DNA of 60,052 bases from Deltaproteobacteria bacterium (GCA_030648035.1 JAUSII010000019.1:1-60052); one strand, 5' to 3'. Shown: positions 42,284 through 51,627, counted from the stretch's first letter. Numbers and translations are program-made. Notes: generated from the letters alone by a model not told the origin.

Positions 42284-42891
42284 AAAGGAAATTACTTTTT
42301 TTGTTTGTCATTGCGAGCATCAGCGAAGCAATCCCGTTTTCCCCCGGAATCGCTTCATCACCTGCGGCTTCTTGCGATGACAATGTTGTCACCATCGAGA
42401 ATACTTACCAGAATACCGACACACTCAAAGCCGATTTTGTTCAGACCACACAGGTGCAACTGATTGAAAAAACCATCACCCGCAACGGAAGACTTTTTTA
42501 TCAAAAGGGGGGGAAGTTGCGCATTGAGTATGCAGGCGACAAGATGACCCACTACATCACCGATGGAGAAACGCTCTGGGTTGTGGATCCGGTCACCAAA
42601 CGCATGACCATTTATCCGCTTAAAGATTCCGGCCTGCCGGATGAGGCGCTTCAATTTTTGACACAACTTGGAAACTTGAGACAATATTTTAACGTCACCG
42701 GCAACAAACAAAACGACCTTGTCCTGAAACCAAAAAAGAAATCAAACTACCGTGCCCTTTATTGCCAATTTAACAAAGACCACTACCTGACCGGCCTCTC
42801 CATTCGCAATCTTTCCGGCAATATGTCGGATTATCGTTTTTTCAACATCCAGACCGGAATGAAGCTCTCGCCAAAACTATTTCAACCATAG
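42280..42891 (+). CDS. lolA: Outer-membrane lipoprotein carrier LolA homologue
   Basis: LolA ferries lipoproteins from the inner to the outer membrane. The 203-residue protein has the typical core: YQNTDTLKADFVQTTQ, RNGRLFYQKGGKLRIEY, ITDGETLWVVDPVTKRMTIYPL and a C-terminal VLKPKKKSNYRALYC segment. ATG 42280 overlaps the ftsK stop, giving a basic start (MKRK) and hydrophobic LLFLFVIASIS. Residues from about 10 to 35 are encoded by a copy of the REP-like repeat (42307-42382), so the export signal is built largely from repeat DNA. Its stop codon uses the first base of another repeat copy (42891). Confidence 0.88.
   Translation: MKRKLLFLFVIASISEAIPFSPGIASSPAASCDDNVVTIENTYQNTDTLKADFVQTTQVQLIEKTITRNGRLFYQKGGKLRIEYAGDKMTHYITDGETLWVVDPVTKRMTIYPLKDSGLPDEALQFLTQLGNLRQYFNVTGNKQNDLVLKPKKKSNYRALYCQFNKDHYLTGLSIRNLSGNMSDYRFFNIQTGMKLSPKLFQP
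42307..42382. repeat. REP-like repeat copy C, inside the lolA signal-peptide coding region
   Basis: The left arm (GTCATTGCGAGCATCAGCG) and right arm (ending CTTGCGATGACAA) match copies A, B and D. It is read in frame as VIASISEAIPFSPGIASS and onward in the lolA N-terminus. Confidence 0.8.
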
Positions 42892-42956
42892 TCATTGCGA
42901 GCGTAGCGAAGCAATCCAGTTGATCATCGGGATTGCTTCGCTACGCTCGCAATGAC
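42891..42956. repeat. REP-like repeat copy D, perfect 27-bp hairpin
   Basis: Arms 42891-42917 and 42930-42956 are perfectly complementary around a 12-nt loop. This is the best-preserved copy. It exactly fills the space between the converging lolA and Na/Pi cotransporter genes (stops at 42891 and 42959) and could end transcription from both sides, although no T-run follows. Confidence 0.92.
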
Positions 42957-42958
42957 AA

Positions 42959-44611
42959 CTAAGTCTGCAATGACAATTGTGCCATATGCACCAGATGGTC
43001 GTTGATTCTGCGGAGGTTGCTTAGGATATCCAGATGGATGGTGCTCGTTTCAAAAGTTTCGGGACTACCCACATGAAGGCGCTGGATGTGGGATTGCCGC
43101 AACTGTTGTTCCAAAATATTGAAGCGCTCCCCATGATGCATCACTTTGCTTGTCACCTCTTCTGCGGGCGAAGCGAAAGCAGAAATGGTCAGGCTGAAAT
43201 TTTCCATCCCCATCTGATGTAGTTTCTGAATATCCTGCCATCCTTGCTGTGAAAATGTTCTTCTCTTTTCCACTTTTTTTTCGCCCAGCCTTGTCAGTTG
43301 TTTGGAAATAACGTCTCCCACCCCTTCCAAATCTGCACCGATGGAAAGCAGGGCCATCTGTTGCGCCGCCTGGCTCTCGGTCATCGCTTCTTGTGAAATT
43401 TTGGCCAGATAAAACCGGACTTTTCTCTCCAAAAGATCAATCTTGTCGTCCTGGGTTTCTATTTCCTGCGCGACACGCTCGATATCGAGACCGGGGTCGA
43501 ACATTTTTAGACCGTCGCGATACAAATCATACGTCAGATTCGCAATGCGCAATATTTCGCGTTTAGCCTGTGCAAAAGCAAGGGGCGGTGTTTCCAGTGC
43601 ATTGATGTCGAGATATTTTGGGCCAAAAACCTCTTCCTTCTTTTTCTCCGGCACCAGGTGCGAAACGGCCCAGACGCCCACCTTAAGAAATGGAAGAAAC
43701 AGGATGGCCAGAGCGACATTGAAAAAAAGGTGAACCATGGCGATATTTCCCGCAACACCGGGATGTATCACCGGAACCCATTTTGTAATTTCTTCCGAAC
43801 ACCTCTCCACCATCCATACAATCTGCGGAATAAAAGGCATGGCAAGCACTACTCCCGATACCTTCACAAAAAGATGGGCAATGGCGACGCGTTTGCCATC
43901 CGTGTTACTTCCCAGCGAGGCAACAATCGCGGTAAAGCAGGTGCCCACATTGGCGCCCAACACCACCGGAATAGCCGTGGGAAGATCAATCACACCCGCA
44001 AGGCCGAGTGCAATCGCCATACCGATCGTAGCGGCGGAGGTCTGCACCACCATGGTGAAAGCGATGGAAGCCAGCAAGATGGCAACAGGATGCGAGGCCA
44101 AAAGAGAAAAAAGAATTTGCGCTTCCGGATTGCCAGCCAGCGGAGAGGCGGTCTGGGTCATCAACTTCATTCCATAAAAAACCATTCCAAACCCGAAGAG
44201 AATACGACCGATATATCGGGTCTGCTTGGCCCCTCTGGAAAACCATTCAAGGACGTAGCCAAAAACGACCAGCAAAAGGGCATAATCAGAAATTTTTTTG
44301 ATGGAGAGCAGGATGACCACCACTGTCGTGCCGATATCCGCCCCCAGAATAACGCCAAATGCCTGAGGCAACGTCAACAGATTTGTTGCCGCCATACTCA
44401 TCAGCATTAAAATGGTGGCGGTTGAGCTTTGCAAAACAACCGTGATCAGGGTTCCCAGACTTAAAGAAAAAAAACGGTTACTGGTAAGACGGGTAATAAT
44501 CAGACGCAGACGATCTCCGGCTAAAAGTTGCAGGCCATTGCGGGCAAAATTGAGCCCGAAGAAGAAAAAGGTGAGGCCGCCCAATAATAAAACCCAGCTG
44601 AATTCTGTCAT
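42959..44611 (-). CDS. Na+/phosphate cotransporter with PhoU-like C-terminus
   Basis: The 550-residue inner-membrane protein has the two inverted NptA repeats with QSSTATIL and QTSAATIG signatures, GADIGTT and GANVGTC motifs, and about eight to nine hydrophobic helices. A C-terminal cytoplasmic PhoU-like helical domain of about 220 residues follows (DLEGVGDVISKQL). It belongs to the bacterial NptA/YjbB group, often an exporter or importer of phosphate. It lies 31 bp downstream of smc on the same strand. Confidence 0.93.
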   Translation of the reverse strand: MTEFSWVLLLGGLTFFFFGLNFARNGLQLLAGDRLRLIITRLTSNRFFSLSLGTLITVVLQSSTATILMLMSMAATNLLTLPQAFGVILGADIGTTVVVILLSIKKISDYALLLVVFGYVLEWFSRGAKQTRYIGRILFGFGMVFYGMKLMTQTASPLAGNPEAQILFSLLASHPVAILLASIAFTMVVQTSAATIGMAIALGLAGVIDLPTAIPVVLGANVGTCFTAIVASLGSNTDGKRVAIAHLFVKVSGVVLAMPFIPQIVWMVERCSEEITKWVPVIHPGVAGNIAMVHLFFNVALAILFLPFLKVGVWAVSHLVPEKKKEEVFGPKYLDINALETPPLAFAQAKREILRIANLTYDLYRDGLKMFDPGLDIERVAQEIETQDDKIDLLERKVRFYLAKISQEAMTESQAAQQMALLSIGADLEGVGDVISKQLTRLGEKKVEKRRTFSQQGWQDIQKLHQMGMENFSLTISAFASPAEEVTSKVMHHGERFNILEQQLRQSHIQRLHVGSPETFETSTIHLDILSNLRRINDHLVHMAQLSLQT

Positions 44612-44642
44612 GTAGAATTAGAATGTAACAGTTTTATTCTTT

Positions 44643-47600
44643 TCAGGCAACCTGCGGAATAGGTTCTGTGGCGACGCCATTGAGTCGAACCGAAACGACT
44701 TTGGAAATGCCGGCTTCTTCCATGGTGACACCATAGAGACAATCTGTTTTTTCCATGGTGCGCCGGTTGTGGGTAATCATGATGAATTGGGAGTGGGCCG
44801 TCATCTCGCGAACCATCTCGTTGAAACGATCGATATTGGCTTCATCCAGCGGGGCGTCAACTTCATCGAGCAGACAGAATGGCGACGGTTTGATAAGAAA
44901 GATCGAGAAAACGAGAGCCACGGCAGTCAATGCCTTTTCTCCTCCCGACAAAAGAGTGATCGCCTGCAGTTTTTTGCCGGGTGGCTGGGCATAAATTTCG
45001 ACACCGCTGTCCAAAAGATTTTCCTCGTCGATCAGCATCAGTCTGGCGCGGCCCCCCTTGAAAAGGCGCGGAAAAATCTCCTGGAATTTTTCATTCACCA
45101 TTTCAAAAGTTTTAATGAACCGTTCGCGACTGACACGATTGATCTTGTGGATCGCCTTTTTCAAACTCTCCAGAGAAGAGACAAGGTCGGCCTGCTGTTT
45201 AGACAAAAATTCGTATCTCGATTTCAACTCGTCATATTCCTCAATGGCACCGACATGCACCGAACCCAATTTTTCCAGACGATCTTTCAAATCAAAGAGG
45301 ATGGCCTGCTCTGCCTCAAAATTAAAATCAGGAGTAACAACAGATTCAGCGGTGTAATGGGTGATGTCGATCTTGTAGCGTTCGAGCATCTGATCAACCA
45401 GAATTTTGAGTTCTCTGCGACCTTCCGCCAATTTCAAGTCGTTCGTGTGCAGAGACTTCACCATCTCTTCGTGACGTCTGCGAATTTCTCGAAGGGAGAG
45501 TTCTTTTTCTTTCACCTGTTTCGACAACGTCTCATATTGTTCTTTGAGCTCTTTTTGTTTTTGTCCGAGCGTGTCCATTTCAACCAACGCTTTTTCAAGC
45601 TGTTCGCGCTCTGTCACCTGGGCGGCGGCCAATTCTTTGGAAAGTTCCTGCCCCCGATTGATTTCAACCAGACGTTTTTCAATCGATTCCACCCATTCCA
45701 ACTTGGCGGTCACCTGCTGTTCCATCTCGCGTTCGATCGAAAGAGCCTTATCTTCCGTCTGCGTCAACTGCGCCCTGCCCTGTGCCAGATCCTGCGAACA
45801 GCGATCTTTGTCACCATTGGCCATTCCCAGCTTGGCCTGAAACTCGGCCATATCTTTTTCCAGAATCTGCTGGGTTGAAATCTGTTCTTCCAGCAGAAGA
45901 ATGACTTTTTCTTTTTCTTGTTCAATCTCGCGTTTTTCATCCAGACAACGGGCAATCTCCATGGTGATACGATCCCGATCCTGGTTGTAACGGCCCAGTT
46001 CTTCGCGCATGCGAAGCCCGTCTTTTTCCTGATGCACGAGACGAATCTCTTCACCATGACTGTCGCGGCTCAAGGCTTCCACGCGTTCTTCAAGAGCTTG
46101 CACCAGCGATTTCAGACGCAAAACTTCTTTTTCACTCTCGGTGGTCAGCGCTTTGGAAGCGGCAATATCGTTGTGCATTTCTTCTGTGCGCCGTTTATAT
46201 CCGAGCAATGCTTCTCCTTCGAGGCCCGCACCACCGGAGATGACACCCGTGCGATCAATCACCTCTCCTTGAAGAGTCACCAATGTTTTATCGGGAGCGC
46301 CATTCTGCCAGATATTCAGGGCCTGCTTCAAATCTTCCACCAACACACAATCACCAAAAAGATATTGCGCGATCTGTTTATAGTCGTCGGAGAAACGGAC
46401 ATTATCGAGCAGAGGACCCATCACACCCGGGCCCTCCACGGCCTGCTCATTTTTGGATGCGGCCCTGATATTAAGAGGGACAAAAGTCGAACGCCCCTTG
46501 GCCTGGGTTCGCAAAAATTCCACTGCATTCAAACCCTCTTCCTGCGACTGAACCACCACATATTGCATCTTCTCGCCCAGCGCGGCGCTGACGGCGGCCT
46601 CAAAACGGGGTTCGGTATCGACAATCTGGCTGACGGGACCACAGATTCCGGTCAAATTTTCACCGGAGGCTTTCAAAACGGTGCGGACCCCTTCGCGATA
46701 ACCTTCCATGTTCTGATGGATCTCTTCCAGAGAAACCAGCATCGACTGTTTTGCCGACAACTGGTTTTTGAGGCCCTCCATGTTTTTTAAGGAAGTTTCG
46801 AGGAGAGTCCTTTTTTCTTCGAGGTCCTGTTTCACAATTGTTTTTTCATCGGTCAGGCGAAAACTCAATTGCTTGAGTTCTTCCAGGTCCCGATCAGAGC
46901 CGGCAATTTTTTTATCGACCTCTTTTCGGGCGCGATCAATCCCGTCGACTTCGGTCTGGCCCTTGGCAATTCTCCCCTCGGTCTCCAGATGGCGCCGTTC
47001 CAGATATTCCAGTCTCGACTGCGACTCGGCCACCAGGCTCACACATTTCAAAATTTCCTTGTTGGTCTCTTCTGTTTTGGATTGCCACTCCACGCAAATT
47101 TGCATGGCCTGTTGCAACACCTCTTCCAGCTGGACAATTTTTTCGTTGGCAGAAGCGACCGACAAATCGACCGTCAACTTCGACTGATTGAGAACTTCCA
47201 TCTGGTCTTCGCATTTTTTGAGTTTGGCGCGAAAATCTTCAATATCCAATGCGCAATTTTCAGCCTGACGTTCCAGATCTTTGAGTTTGCTGGCCTGATA
47301 TTCAATGGCATTTTCGTGGAGTTTGACGGCATTCTGCTGCATGTAGAATTTTTCCTGCACATGGCCCAGCTCTTGCTCCACCTGCGCCAGAACAAGTCTT
47401 TCTCTTTCACTATCGGCTTCAAACTGCGACAGATTAGCGGCCAGAACGGCCTCATTCTGCGTAAGGTCTGAAGCTTCGGCTTCCAATTTTTCCACCTGGG
47501 AATAAAGCTGATGATAGCGAATGGAAGAAAAAGTCAGTTCTCTTCCTTTTAGATCGTCATAAATAATTTTATATTTTTCGGCTTTTCTCGCCTGACGATC

Positions 47601-48224
47601 AAGCGCATTGAGCTGGCGTCTGATTTCACCAATGATGTCGTTCAGGCGGGAGAGGTTGGCCTCTGTCGATTCAATTTTGCGCAGGGCCGACTCTTTGCGA
47701 TTCTTGAATTTGGAAATGCCGGCGGCCTCTTCAATAATCAGACGCCGCTCTTCGGGCTTGGAAGAGAGAATGTGGCCGATGCGCCCCTGCTCGATGATGG
47801 AATAGGCCTTCGTTCCGACACCGGTCCCCAGAAAAAAATCGACGATATCGCGCAGACGGCAGGGAACCTTATTGATGTAATATTCGCTCTCCCCCGAACG
47901 ATAGAGGCGTCTCTCGATTTGAACTTCTGTATAATCGGTGTATCCTGCGGGAGCGCGCCCATCGGTGAGATCGAAAGTGAGTGTCACCTGCGCCATATTC
48001 AACGGGGCACGCACCTGCGAACCGTTGAAGATAACATCCTGCATATCCGAACCGCGCAGGTGCTTGGCCGACTGCTCTCCCATGGCCCAGCGAATGGCGT
48101 CCACGATGTTCGATTTTCCACACCCATTCGGCCCGACAACGCCGGTTACACCCTCTTCAAAATGAATGGTGGTCTGATCGACAAAGGACTTGAAGCCGAA
48201 TAATTCCAGGGATTTTAATCTCAT
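44643..48224 (-). CDS. smc: Chromosome segregation protein SMC
   Basis: The 1193-residue ATPase has Walker A GPNGCGKSN (31-39), two long coiled coils around a hinge (about 500-680, with GAGLEGEALLGYKRR at its edge), the signature LLSGGEKAL (about 1088) and Walker B FCLLDEVDAPLD. SMC organises and segregates chromosomes with ScpA and ScpB, which are not in this window. Start ATG 48224 gives the family MRLKSLELFGFKSF. Confidence 0.98.
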   Translation of the reverse strand: MRLKSLELFGFKSFVDQTTIHFEEGVTGVVGPNGCGKSNIVDAIRWAMGEQSAKHLRGSDMQDVIFNGSQVRAPLNMAQVTLTFDLTDGRAPAGYTDYTEVQIERRLYRSGESEYYINKVPCRLRDIVDFFLGTGVGTKAYSIIEQGRIGHILSSKPEERRLIIEEAAGISKFKNRKESALRKIESTEANLSRLNDIIGEIRRQLNALDRQARKAEKYKIIYDDLKGRELTFSSIRYHQLYSQVEKLEAEASDLTQNEAVLAANLSQFEADSERERLVLAQVEQELGHVQEKFYMQQNAVKLHENAIEYQASKLKDLERQAENCALDIEDFRAKLKKCEDQMEVLNQSKLTVDLSVASANEKIVQLEEVLQQAMQICVEWQSKTEETNKEILKCVSLVAESQSRLEYLERRHLETEGRIAKGQTEVDGIDRARKEVDKKIAGSDRDLEELKQLSFRLTDEKTIVKQDLEEKRTLLETSLKNMEGLKNQLSAKQSMLVSLEEIHQNMEGYREGVRTVLKASGENLTGICGPVSQIVDTEPRFEAAVSAALGEKMQYVVVQSQEEGLNAVEFLRTQAKGRSTFVPLNIRAASKNEQAVEGPGVMGPLLDNVRFSDDYKQIAQYLFGDCVLVEDLKQALNIWQNGAPDKTLVTLQGEVIDRTGVISGGAGLEGEALLGYKRRTEEMHNDIAASKALTTESEKEVLRLKSLVQALEERVEALSRDSHGEEIRLVHQEKDGLRMREELGRYNQDRDRITMEIARCLDEKREIEQEKEKVILLLEEQISTQQILEKDMAEFQAKLGMANGDKDRCSQDLAQGRAQLTQTEDKALSIEREMEQQVTAKLEWVESIEKRLVEINRGQELSKELAAAQVTEREQLEKALVEMDTLGQKQKELKEQYETLSKQVKEKELSLREIRRRHEEMVKSLHTNDLKLAEGRRELKILVDQMLERYKIDITHYTAESVVTPDFNFEAEQAILFDLKDRLEKLGSVHVGAIEEYDELKSRYEFLSKQQADLVSSLESLKKAIHKINRVSRERFIKTFEMVNEKFQEIFPRLFKGGRARLMLIDEENLLDSGVEIYAQPPGKKLQAITLLSGGEKALTAVALVFSIFLIKPSPFCLLDEVDAPLDEANIDRFNEMVREMTAHSQFIMITHNRRTMEKTDCLYGVTMEEAGISKVVSVRLNGVATEPIPQVA

Positions 48225-48351
48225 GTTTTGGGTTTGTCCTATCCAACTAAATGCTAAATAACCGAAATCAGGCAGATTTTATACACCACTACCGGCAATT
48301 GCAACAGATTTTTAAGGGATTTGAAGATTTTTTTGCAAAAAATACGGGGGA
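48225..48351. other. Intergenic region upstream of smc
   Basis: The 127-bp gap between smc and the downstream end of the cyclic-nucleotide-binding gene is AT-rich and probably holds the smc promoter. No convincing hexamer pair was found. Confidence 0.35.
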
Positions 48352-48807
48352 CTAATCTCTCCAACTGATTTCTTTGATTCTCTCGGCCAACTGGCGCAAA
48401 CGCCGGCTTAAACCACCGGCCAGGTTTTGATATACTTTTGTTCCTATTCTGGGAAATCGTTCAAACAATTCTTCGAGTGTCTCCTGCTTGAATTCCAAAA
48501 TAATGGAGGACTCTGTCGTGGTGACGGTTGCAGAGCGAGGCGCTTTTTCCAAAAGAGCCATCTCCCCAAAAAAATCCCCGTTCGTGAGTGTTGCCAGATG
48601 TTCCAACTCTCCCCGGATCCCTTTACTCACCCGGACACTCCCGTTTAAAATTACAAAAAGGCTGGCCCCTTCCTTCCCTTCCTGCACAACAATGGTGTCC
48701 GGATCCAGATGCAATCGCCTGGAGACCTCGAAAAGGGACAAACGCTCCTGCGGATCGAGCCCTTTGAAGAGACTGATGGTTTGAATGTCCTGCGAGCTGT
48801 AACCCAT
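48352..48807 (-). CDS. Cyclic-nucleotide-binding domain protein (Crp-type sensor without HTH)
   Basis: The 151-residue protein is a single cNMP-binding domain: SLFKGLDPQERLSLFEV, IVVQEGKEGASLFVILNGSVRV, NGDFFGEMALLEKAPRSATVTTTESS. The phosphate-binding cassette GEMALLEKAPRSATV is intact (Arg and Ala-Thr present). No helix-turn-helix follows, so it is more likely a regulatory partner than a transcription factor. I chose ATG 48807 because the longer frame is antisense to hemJ. Confidence 0.88.
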   Translation of the reverse strand: MGYSSQDIQTISLFKGLDPQERLSLFEVSRRLHLDPDTIVVQEGKEGASLFVILNGSVRVSKGIRGELEHLATLTNGDFFGEMALLEKAPRSATVTTTESSIILEFKQETLEELFERFPRIGTKVYQNLAGGLSRRLRQLAERIKEISWRD

Positions 48808-48876
48808 ACCCGTTAAGTATAGCAAAATTCTTTTTTCTGTCTTGCACCATCTCGGAAAAATCCGTATGTAGTTGAA

Positions 48877-49296
48877 ATGCTTTGGTGGAAAGCGGTTCAT
48901 ATAATAGCGGTTATCTGCTGGATGGCGGGGATCCTCTATCTCTATCGCCTTTTTATCTATCACAATCAGGAGACCGAAGAGGTCGTCAAAGCGCGATTTG
49001 AAATCATGGAGAAACGATTGCTCTACTACATCACCCTGCCGGCCATGATACTCACGCTCGTCAGCGGCATCGCTATTATTGTGTATGTTCCGGCCTTTTT
49101 GAAAGAGGGCTGGCTCTATGCCAAAATTCTGCTGGTGATTTTGATGATGGGCGCCACGCACGCCGGTATTCCAATGATGCGCAAACTCAAAACTCTCCCG
49201 CATCCTTATAGCGGCCTCGTTCTGCGAGTGCTCAATGAAGTGCCGACACTCCTGATGATTGCGATTGTACTGTTGGTGGTGTTGAAACCGTTTTAG
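48877..49296 (+). CDS. hemJ: Protoporphyrinogen oxidase HemJ
   Basis: HemJ oxidises protoporphyrinogen IX in many bacteria lacking HemG/HemY. The 139-residue membrane protein has four hydrophobic helices with the conserved H8 (KAVHII), WMAGILYLYRLFIYH, MEKRL, YAKILL (K83) and the C-terminal R-x-x-NEVPT and KPF motifs. It converges on the unknown gene ending at 49293, sharing 4 bp. The last 85 bp recur as a diverged copy at 51628-51712. Confidence 0.9.
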   Translation: MLWWKAVHIIAVICWMAGILYLYRLFIYHNQETEEVVKARFEIMEKRLLYYITLPAMILTLVSGIAIIVYVPAFLKEGWLYAKILLVILMMGATHAGIPMMRKLKTLPHPYSGLVLRVLNEVPTLLMIAIVLLVVLKPF

Positions 49297-49344
49297 GACG
49301 TGTTTCTATCTCGTGTATTCAGAGCCCCTTGAGAATTGGAAGCA
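49212..49344. repeat. 133-bp direct repeat, left copy (hemJ 3' end and neighbour)
   Basis: This segment spans the ends of hemJ and of the converging unknown gene. It matches 51628-51760 at 122 of 133 positions, with a 59-bp core without mismatch. Confidence 0.9.
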
Positions 49345-50663
49345 GAAAGAGCCGGATCTCCTCCGATTTCGTCTCCTTCCTCTTCATCCTGCTCCCCATA
49401 AACAGCATGCAGAGCTTGCGCGGCAAACACAGGAGAATGCTGTCGATCGATATCTTCCCTGCCGACACCGGTATAAATTGTGATGCCGGTTCTGCCCGCC
49501 CCGCGTGTATCCATTGCAAGTCTGAAAAGTTTCACTGGATCTATTCCAGACCTACCTTTATCGTGCTTGTAACGTGCGCGAAGGATATCACCAAGAATCG
49601 CAAGCCATACATCCTCCACTCCCGAATCGGATGTCCCACTATCTGTCCCGACTGCATCTGCAAAATTGCCCTTTCCATTCTCTTTCCTACAAACAATTTT
49701 AAATGCCTCCTCGAGAACAAGCGAGATTAAATTGGGAAAGTGATGCACAATCATCGGAAAAGTCGAAGCGCGGATGGCATTTTTTTCAAAAGCCTTTTCC
49801 AAAACGACCCGCATGTAATCATCACCCGGTTTCGGGGTGGCAAATGAAAGGGCCAGAAGAATATCGAAAGTCGATTGATGCGGTTGACCGACAAAACGTT
49901 CTGCCAAATCTAAAGCCGACACACCTTGCGTGTATGCGTTCTGCACCTGCGTGAGAGTGGAGTATTGACCGGTGTGGTTACAATGGATGTAGGCCATCAA
50001 AGCGCCCGGAACCATTTTTTCCACAACATCGGCACCCGGAGCCTGCATCGCCACCCAATGGCCGAGCAGATGTCTCAATCCCAATTCATTCTGATGGGCA
50101 GAGGCCTCCGCCAGATTGGCGATGGCACACAGACGATCGATGTAGGGAACAACAACAAAAGGATTATCCAAAGTATTCCCCTGCAATGTATTTGCAAATT
50201 CTCCGGGAAGGCGCGGATGAGCCACCGCCGTCTTCTCGAGCATTTTCACAATCACCGGCAAGGCATAAGAAAGGTAGGCTGGATGATGTGGAGAAAAACG
50301 GATGAGCCCACGCACCACATCGGGAATCGTGCGTGGCTTTTTAAAACTCCCTTTGCCGATACCGGCAATAATTTCGGGAAGAAATCGTTTTCTATTTTTA
50401 TCCCGAACACATCGATCCAAAGCGGTATAAACGCTGTCATCCCATCGCTCATTTATAATATCATAATGATTTCCATAAATATGAGTCTGCGTGAAAGCCT
50501 CGATGGCTGTCCAATAGCCCCGACTAGCGACCTCCGCCTGAACAAAAAGGGGCAAACGCGAAACCGCGCTATACGCCGCTTCATGAAAAGGAGCCCCGCC
50601 AAACCCGTAACAGGGGCCCATCAAAGCGGACAAGCCATAAGATAAAATCGGGGGAAGTGCCAT
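49293..50663 (-). CDS. Unidentified protein, 456 aa, with sigma28-like box
   Basis: The product begins MALPPILSYGLSALMGPCYGFGG and is helical with moderate hydrophobicity. A long middle of solenoid-like helices is followed by a Gly/Asp/Ser-rich segment (ADAVGTDSGTSDSGVED) and an acidic tail (EQDEEEGDEIGG). No signal peptide or catalytic motif was found. It has no Shine-Dalgarno; the ATG is exactly 9 nt after the box at 50673. A second copy of its last codons exists at 51711-51760, suggesting a lost paralogue. Function unknown. Confidence 0.7.
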   Translation of the reverse strand: MALPPILSYGLSALMGPCYGFGGAPFHEAAYSAVSRLPLFVQAEVASRGYWTAIEAFTQTHIYGNHYDIINERWDDSVYTALDRCVRDKNRKRFLPEIIAGIGKGSFKKPRTIPDVVRGLIRFSPHHPAYLSYALPVIVKMLEKTAVAHPRLPGEFANTLQGNTLDNPFVVVPYIDRLCAIANLAEASAHQNELGLRHLLGHWVAMQAPGADVVEKMVPGALMAYIHCNHTGQYSTLTQVQNAYTQGVSALDLAERFVGQPHQSTFDILLALSFATPKPGDDYMRVVLEKAFEKNAIRASTFPMIVHHFPNLISLVLEEAFKIVCRKENGKGNFADAVGTDSGTSDSGVEDVWLAILGDILRARYKHDKGRSGIDPVKLFRLAMDTRGAGRTGITIYTGVGREDIDRQHSPVFAAQALHAVYGEQDEEEGDEIGGDPALSASNSQGALNTRDRNTS

Positions 50664-50672
50664 ACAGACTTC

Positions 50673-50699
50673 TTATCGACACAACTCAAAAAAGGTTGC
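50673..50699 (-). promoter_or_regulatory. sigma28-like box before the 456-aa protein gene
   Basis: GCAAC-N14-GTCGATAA on the minus strand with CTTTTTT after GCAAC; it ends 9 nt before ATG 50663. The 14-bp spacer shares TTTTGAGTTGT with the box at 53244. Confidence 0.65.
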
Positions 50700-50747
50700 T
50701 TGCTATTTTTTTACTATTTTTGGGGGTTGGACTGGCGATGGAACAAT

Positions 50748-51299
50748 TTATATTTTTTCCCAACACTCTTCCAGTTTCAGTTTTGAAATCCAACTTTTGA
50801 TCGTTGCCTGATCAATCGTCTGCCCGCTCACTTCCAAGATTGCACGAATGTCTTCCAGATGTTTTTCACTTTCCCCTTCTTTGTAATAGACCAGTTTTTT
50901 TAAGATCACATATTCCGGAGGGGCCAGCCAGATAGATTCGTCAGGGAGGATTTCAATTTTTTTTCGGTTTTCGAGACCCCATTGAACCAGAGAATCGCTT
51001 TTGAAGGGGTACAGGTCTATTTTAAACCCGGACGTGTTATCAATAATATTCATATGCCCCTGGTCTCCACGCTTGATCTCTTCCTGGATGGTTTCAGAAG
51101 GGGGACAATAGAATTCAGTCGTGTTGAAATGTTGGCAAAAAACAGGAATTTTTTGTAGAGGAAAAATCAATACGACATCCATGTCGTGGGTGAGTCTCGG
51201 TTTTCCATACAAAATGGCGGCAATAGAACCGGTGACCATGTATTGCAGAGGAATTTGTTCGATTAGTCTTAAAAATTTTAAGAGGCGTTGCGGTTCCAT
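50748..51299 (-). CDS. Nucleotidyltransferase-fold protein (AbiEii-like), module 1
   Basis: The 183-residue protein has the minimal nucleotidyltransferase signature GSIAAILYGKPRLTHDMDVV, with the metal-binding Asp pair D39 and D41, then a third acidic strand FKIDLYPF. A helical C-terminus follows (PEYVILKKLVYYKEGESEKHLEDIRAIL), as in DUF6036/AbiEii-type proteins. Such proteins often act as the toxin or modifying half of two-gene defence modules. A 56-residue protein gene ends 3 bp before its ATG (51303-51473), making a two-gene unit. Confidence 0.8.
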   Translation of the reverse strand: MEPQRLLKFLRLIEQIPLQYMVTGSIAAILYGKPRLTHDMDVVLIFPLQKIPVFCQHFNTTEFYCPPSETIQEEIKRGDQGHMNIIDNTSGFKIDLYPFKSDSLVQWGLENRKKIEILPDESIWLAPPEYVILKKLVYYKEGESEKHLEDIRAILEVSGQTIDQATIKSWISKLKLEECWEKI

Positions 51300-51302
51300 A
51301 CG

Positions 51303-51473
51303 TTAACGAAAGAAAGATCGGACTCTTTGTTCCAGTTCCTGCTCACTCGAAAGAGGATGCAGGCGTTTTTCCCGGGTGCGAATTATTTCTTTGGCCAACT
51401 TGTAGAGAGCGGCGGCGGCTTCGAGCCGCTTCATCGGCGACCATGTCTGGTAAAGTCTGGTTTGATAATCCAC
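51303..51473 (-). CDS. Small helical partner protein of nucleotidyltransferase module 1
   Basis: A 56-residue frame from GTG 51473 to TAA 51303 reads VDYQTRLYQTWSP, then a helix MKRLEAAAALYKLAKEI and a basic-acidic tail (LSSEQELEQRVRSFFR). It sits directly upstream of the nucleotidyltransferase gene on the same strand, as the partner gene does in module 2. No strong ribosome-binding site is seen. The antitoxin-like role is inferred from size and position. Confidence 0.6.
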   Translation of the reverse strand: MDYQTRLYQTWSPMKRLEAAAALYKLAKEIIRTREKRLHPLSSEQELEQRVRSFFR

Positions 51474-51531
51474 GCAAAAACTCTAACTTAAAAGCAGATG
51501 GATACACAAGCAGAAGTTCCATGATCCATGA

Positions 51532-51620
51532 TCAGTAAGAAGCGGATACGTTTTGACTAAGATTGTTGTAAATATTGAAGAATCATTAGGTCAAAGCAAA
51601 AGGTATCCGCTTCTTACTGA
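51532..51620. repeat. Inverted-repeat element, left end of accessory cassette
   Basis: TCAGTAAGAAGCGGATAC (51532-51549) is the exact reverse complement of 51603-51620, with imperfect pairing continuing inward (TTTTGAC with GTCAAAG). The segment 51544-51575 recurs in inverse orientation at about 53133-53166. Confidence 0.85.
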
Positions 51621-51627
51621 CTCCCAA

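Noticed and set aside
44769-45878. 369-residue plus-strand open frame rich in Phe and Leu
   Set aside because: Antisense to the SMC coiled coil; the mirror of Lys/Glu codons gives Phe/Leu.
48841-48870. sigma70 promoter for hemJ (TTGCAC, 17 bp, TATGTA)
   Set aside because: Only about half of the consensus bases match; too weak to call despite good spacing.
51532-51620. Integron attC site
   Set aside because: The hairpin has long arms, but I could not find the RYYYAAC and GTTRRRY core sites at the proper ends, and no integrase is present.
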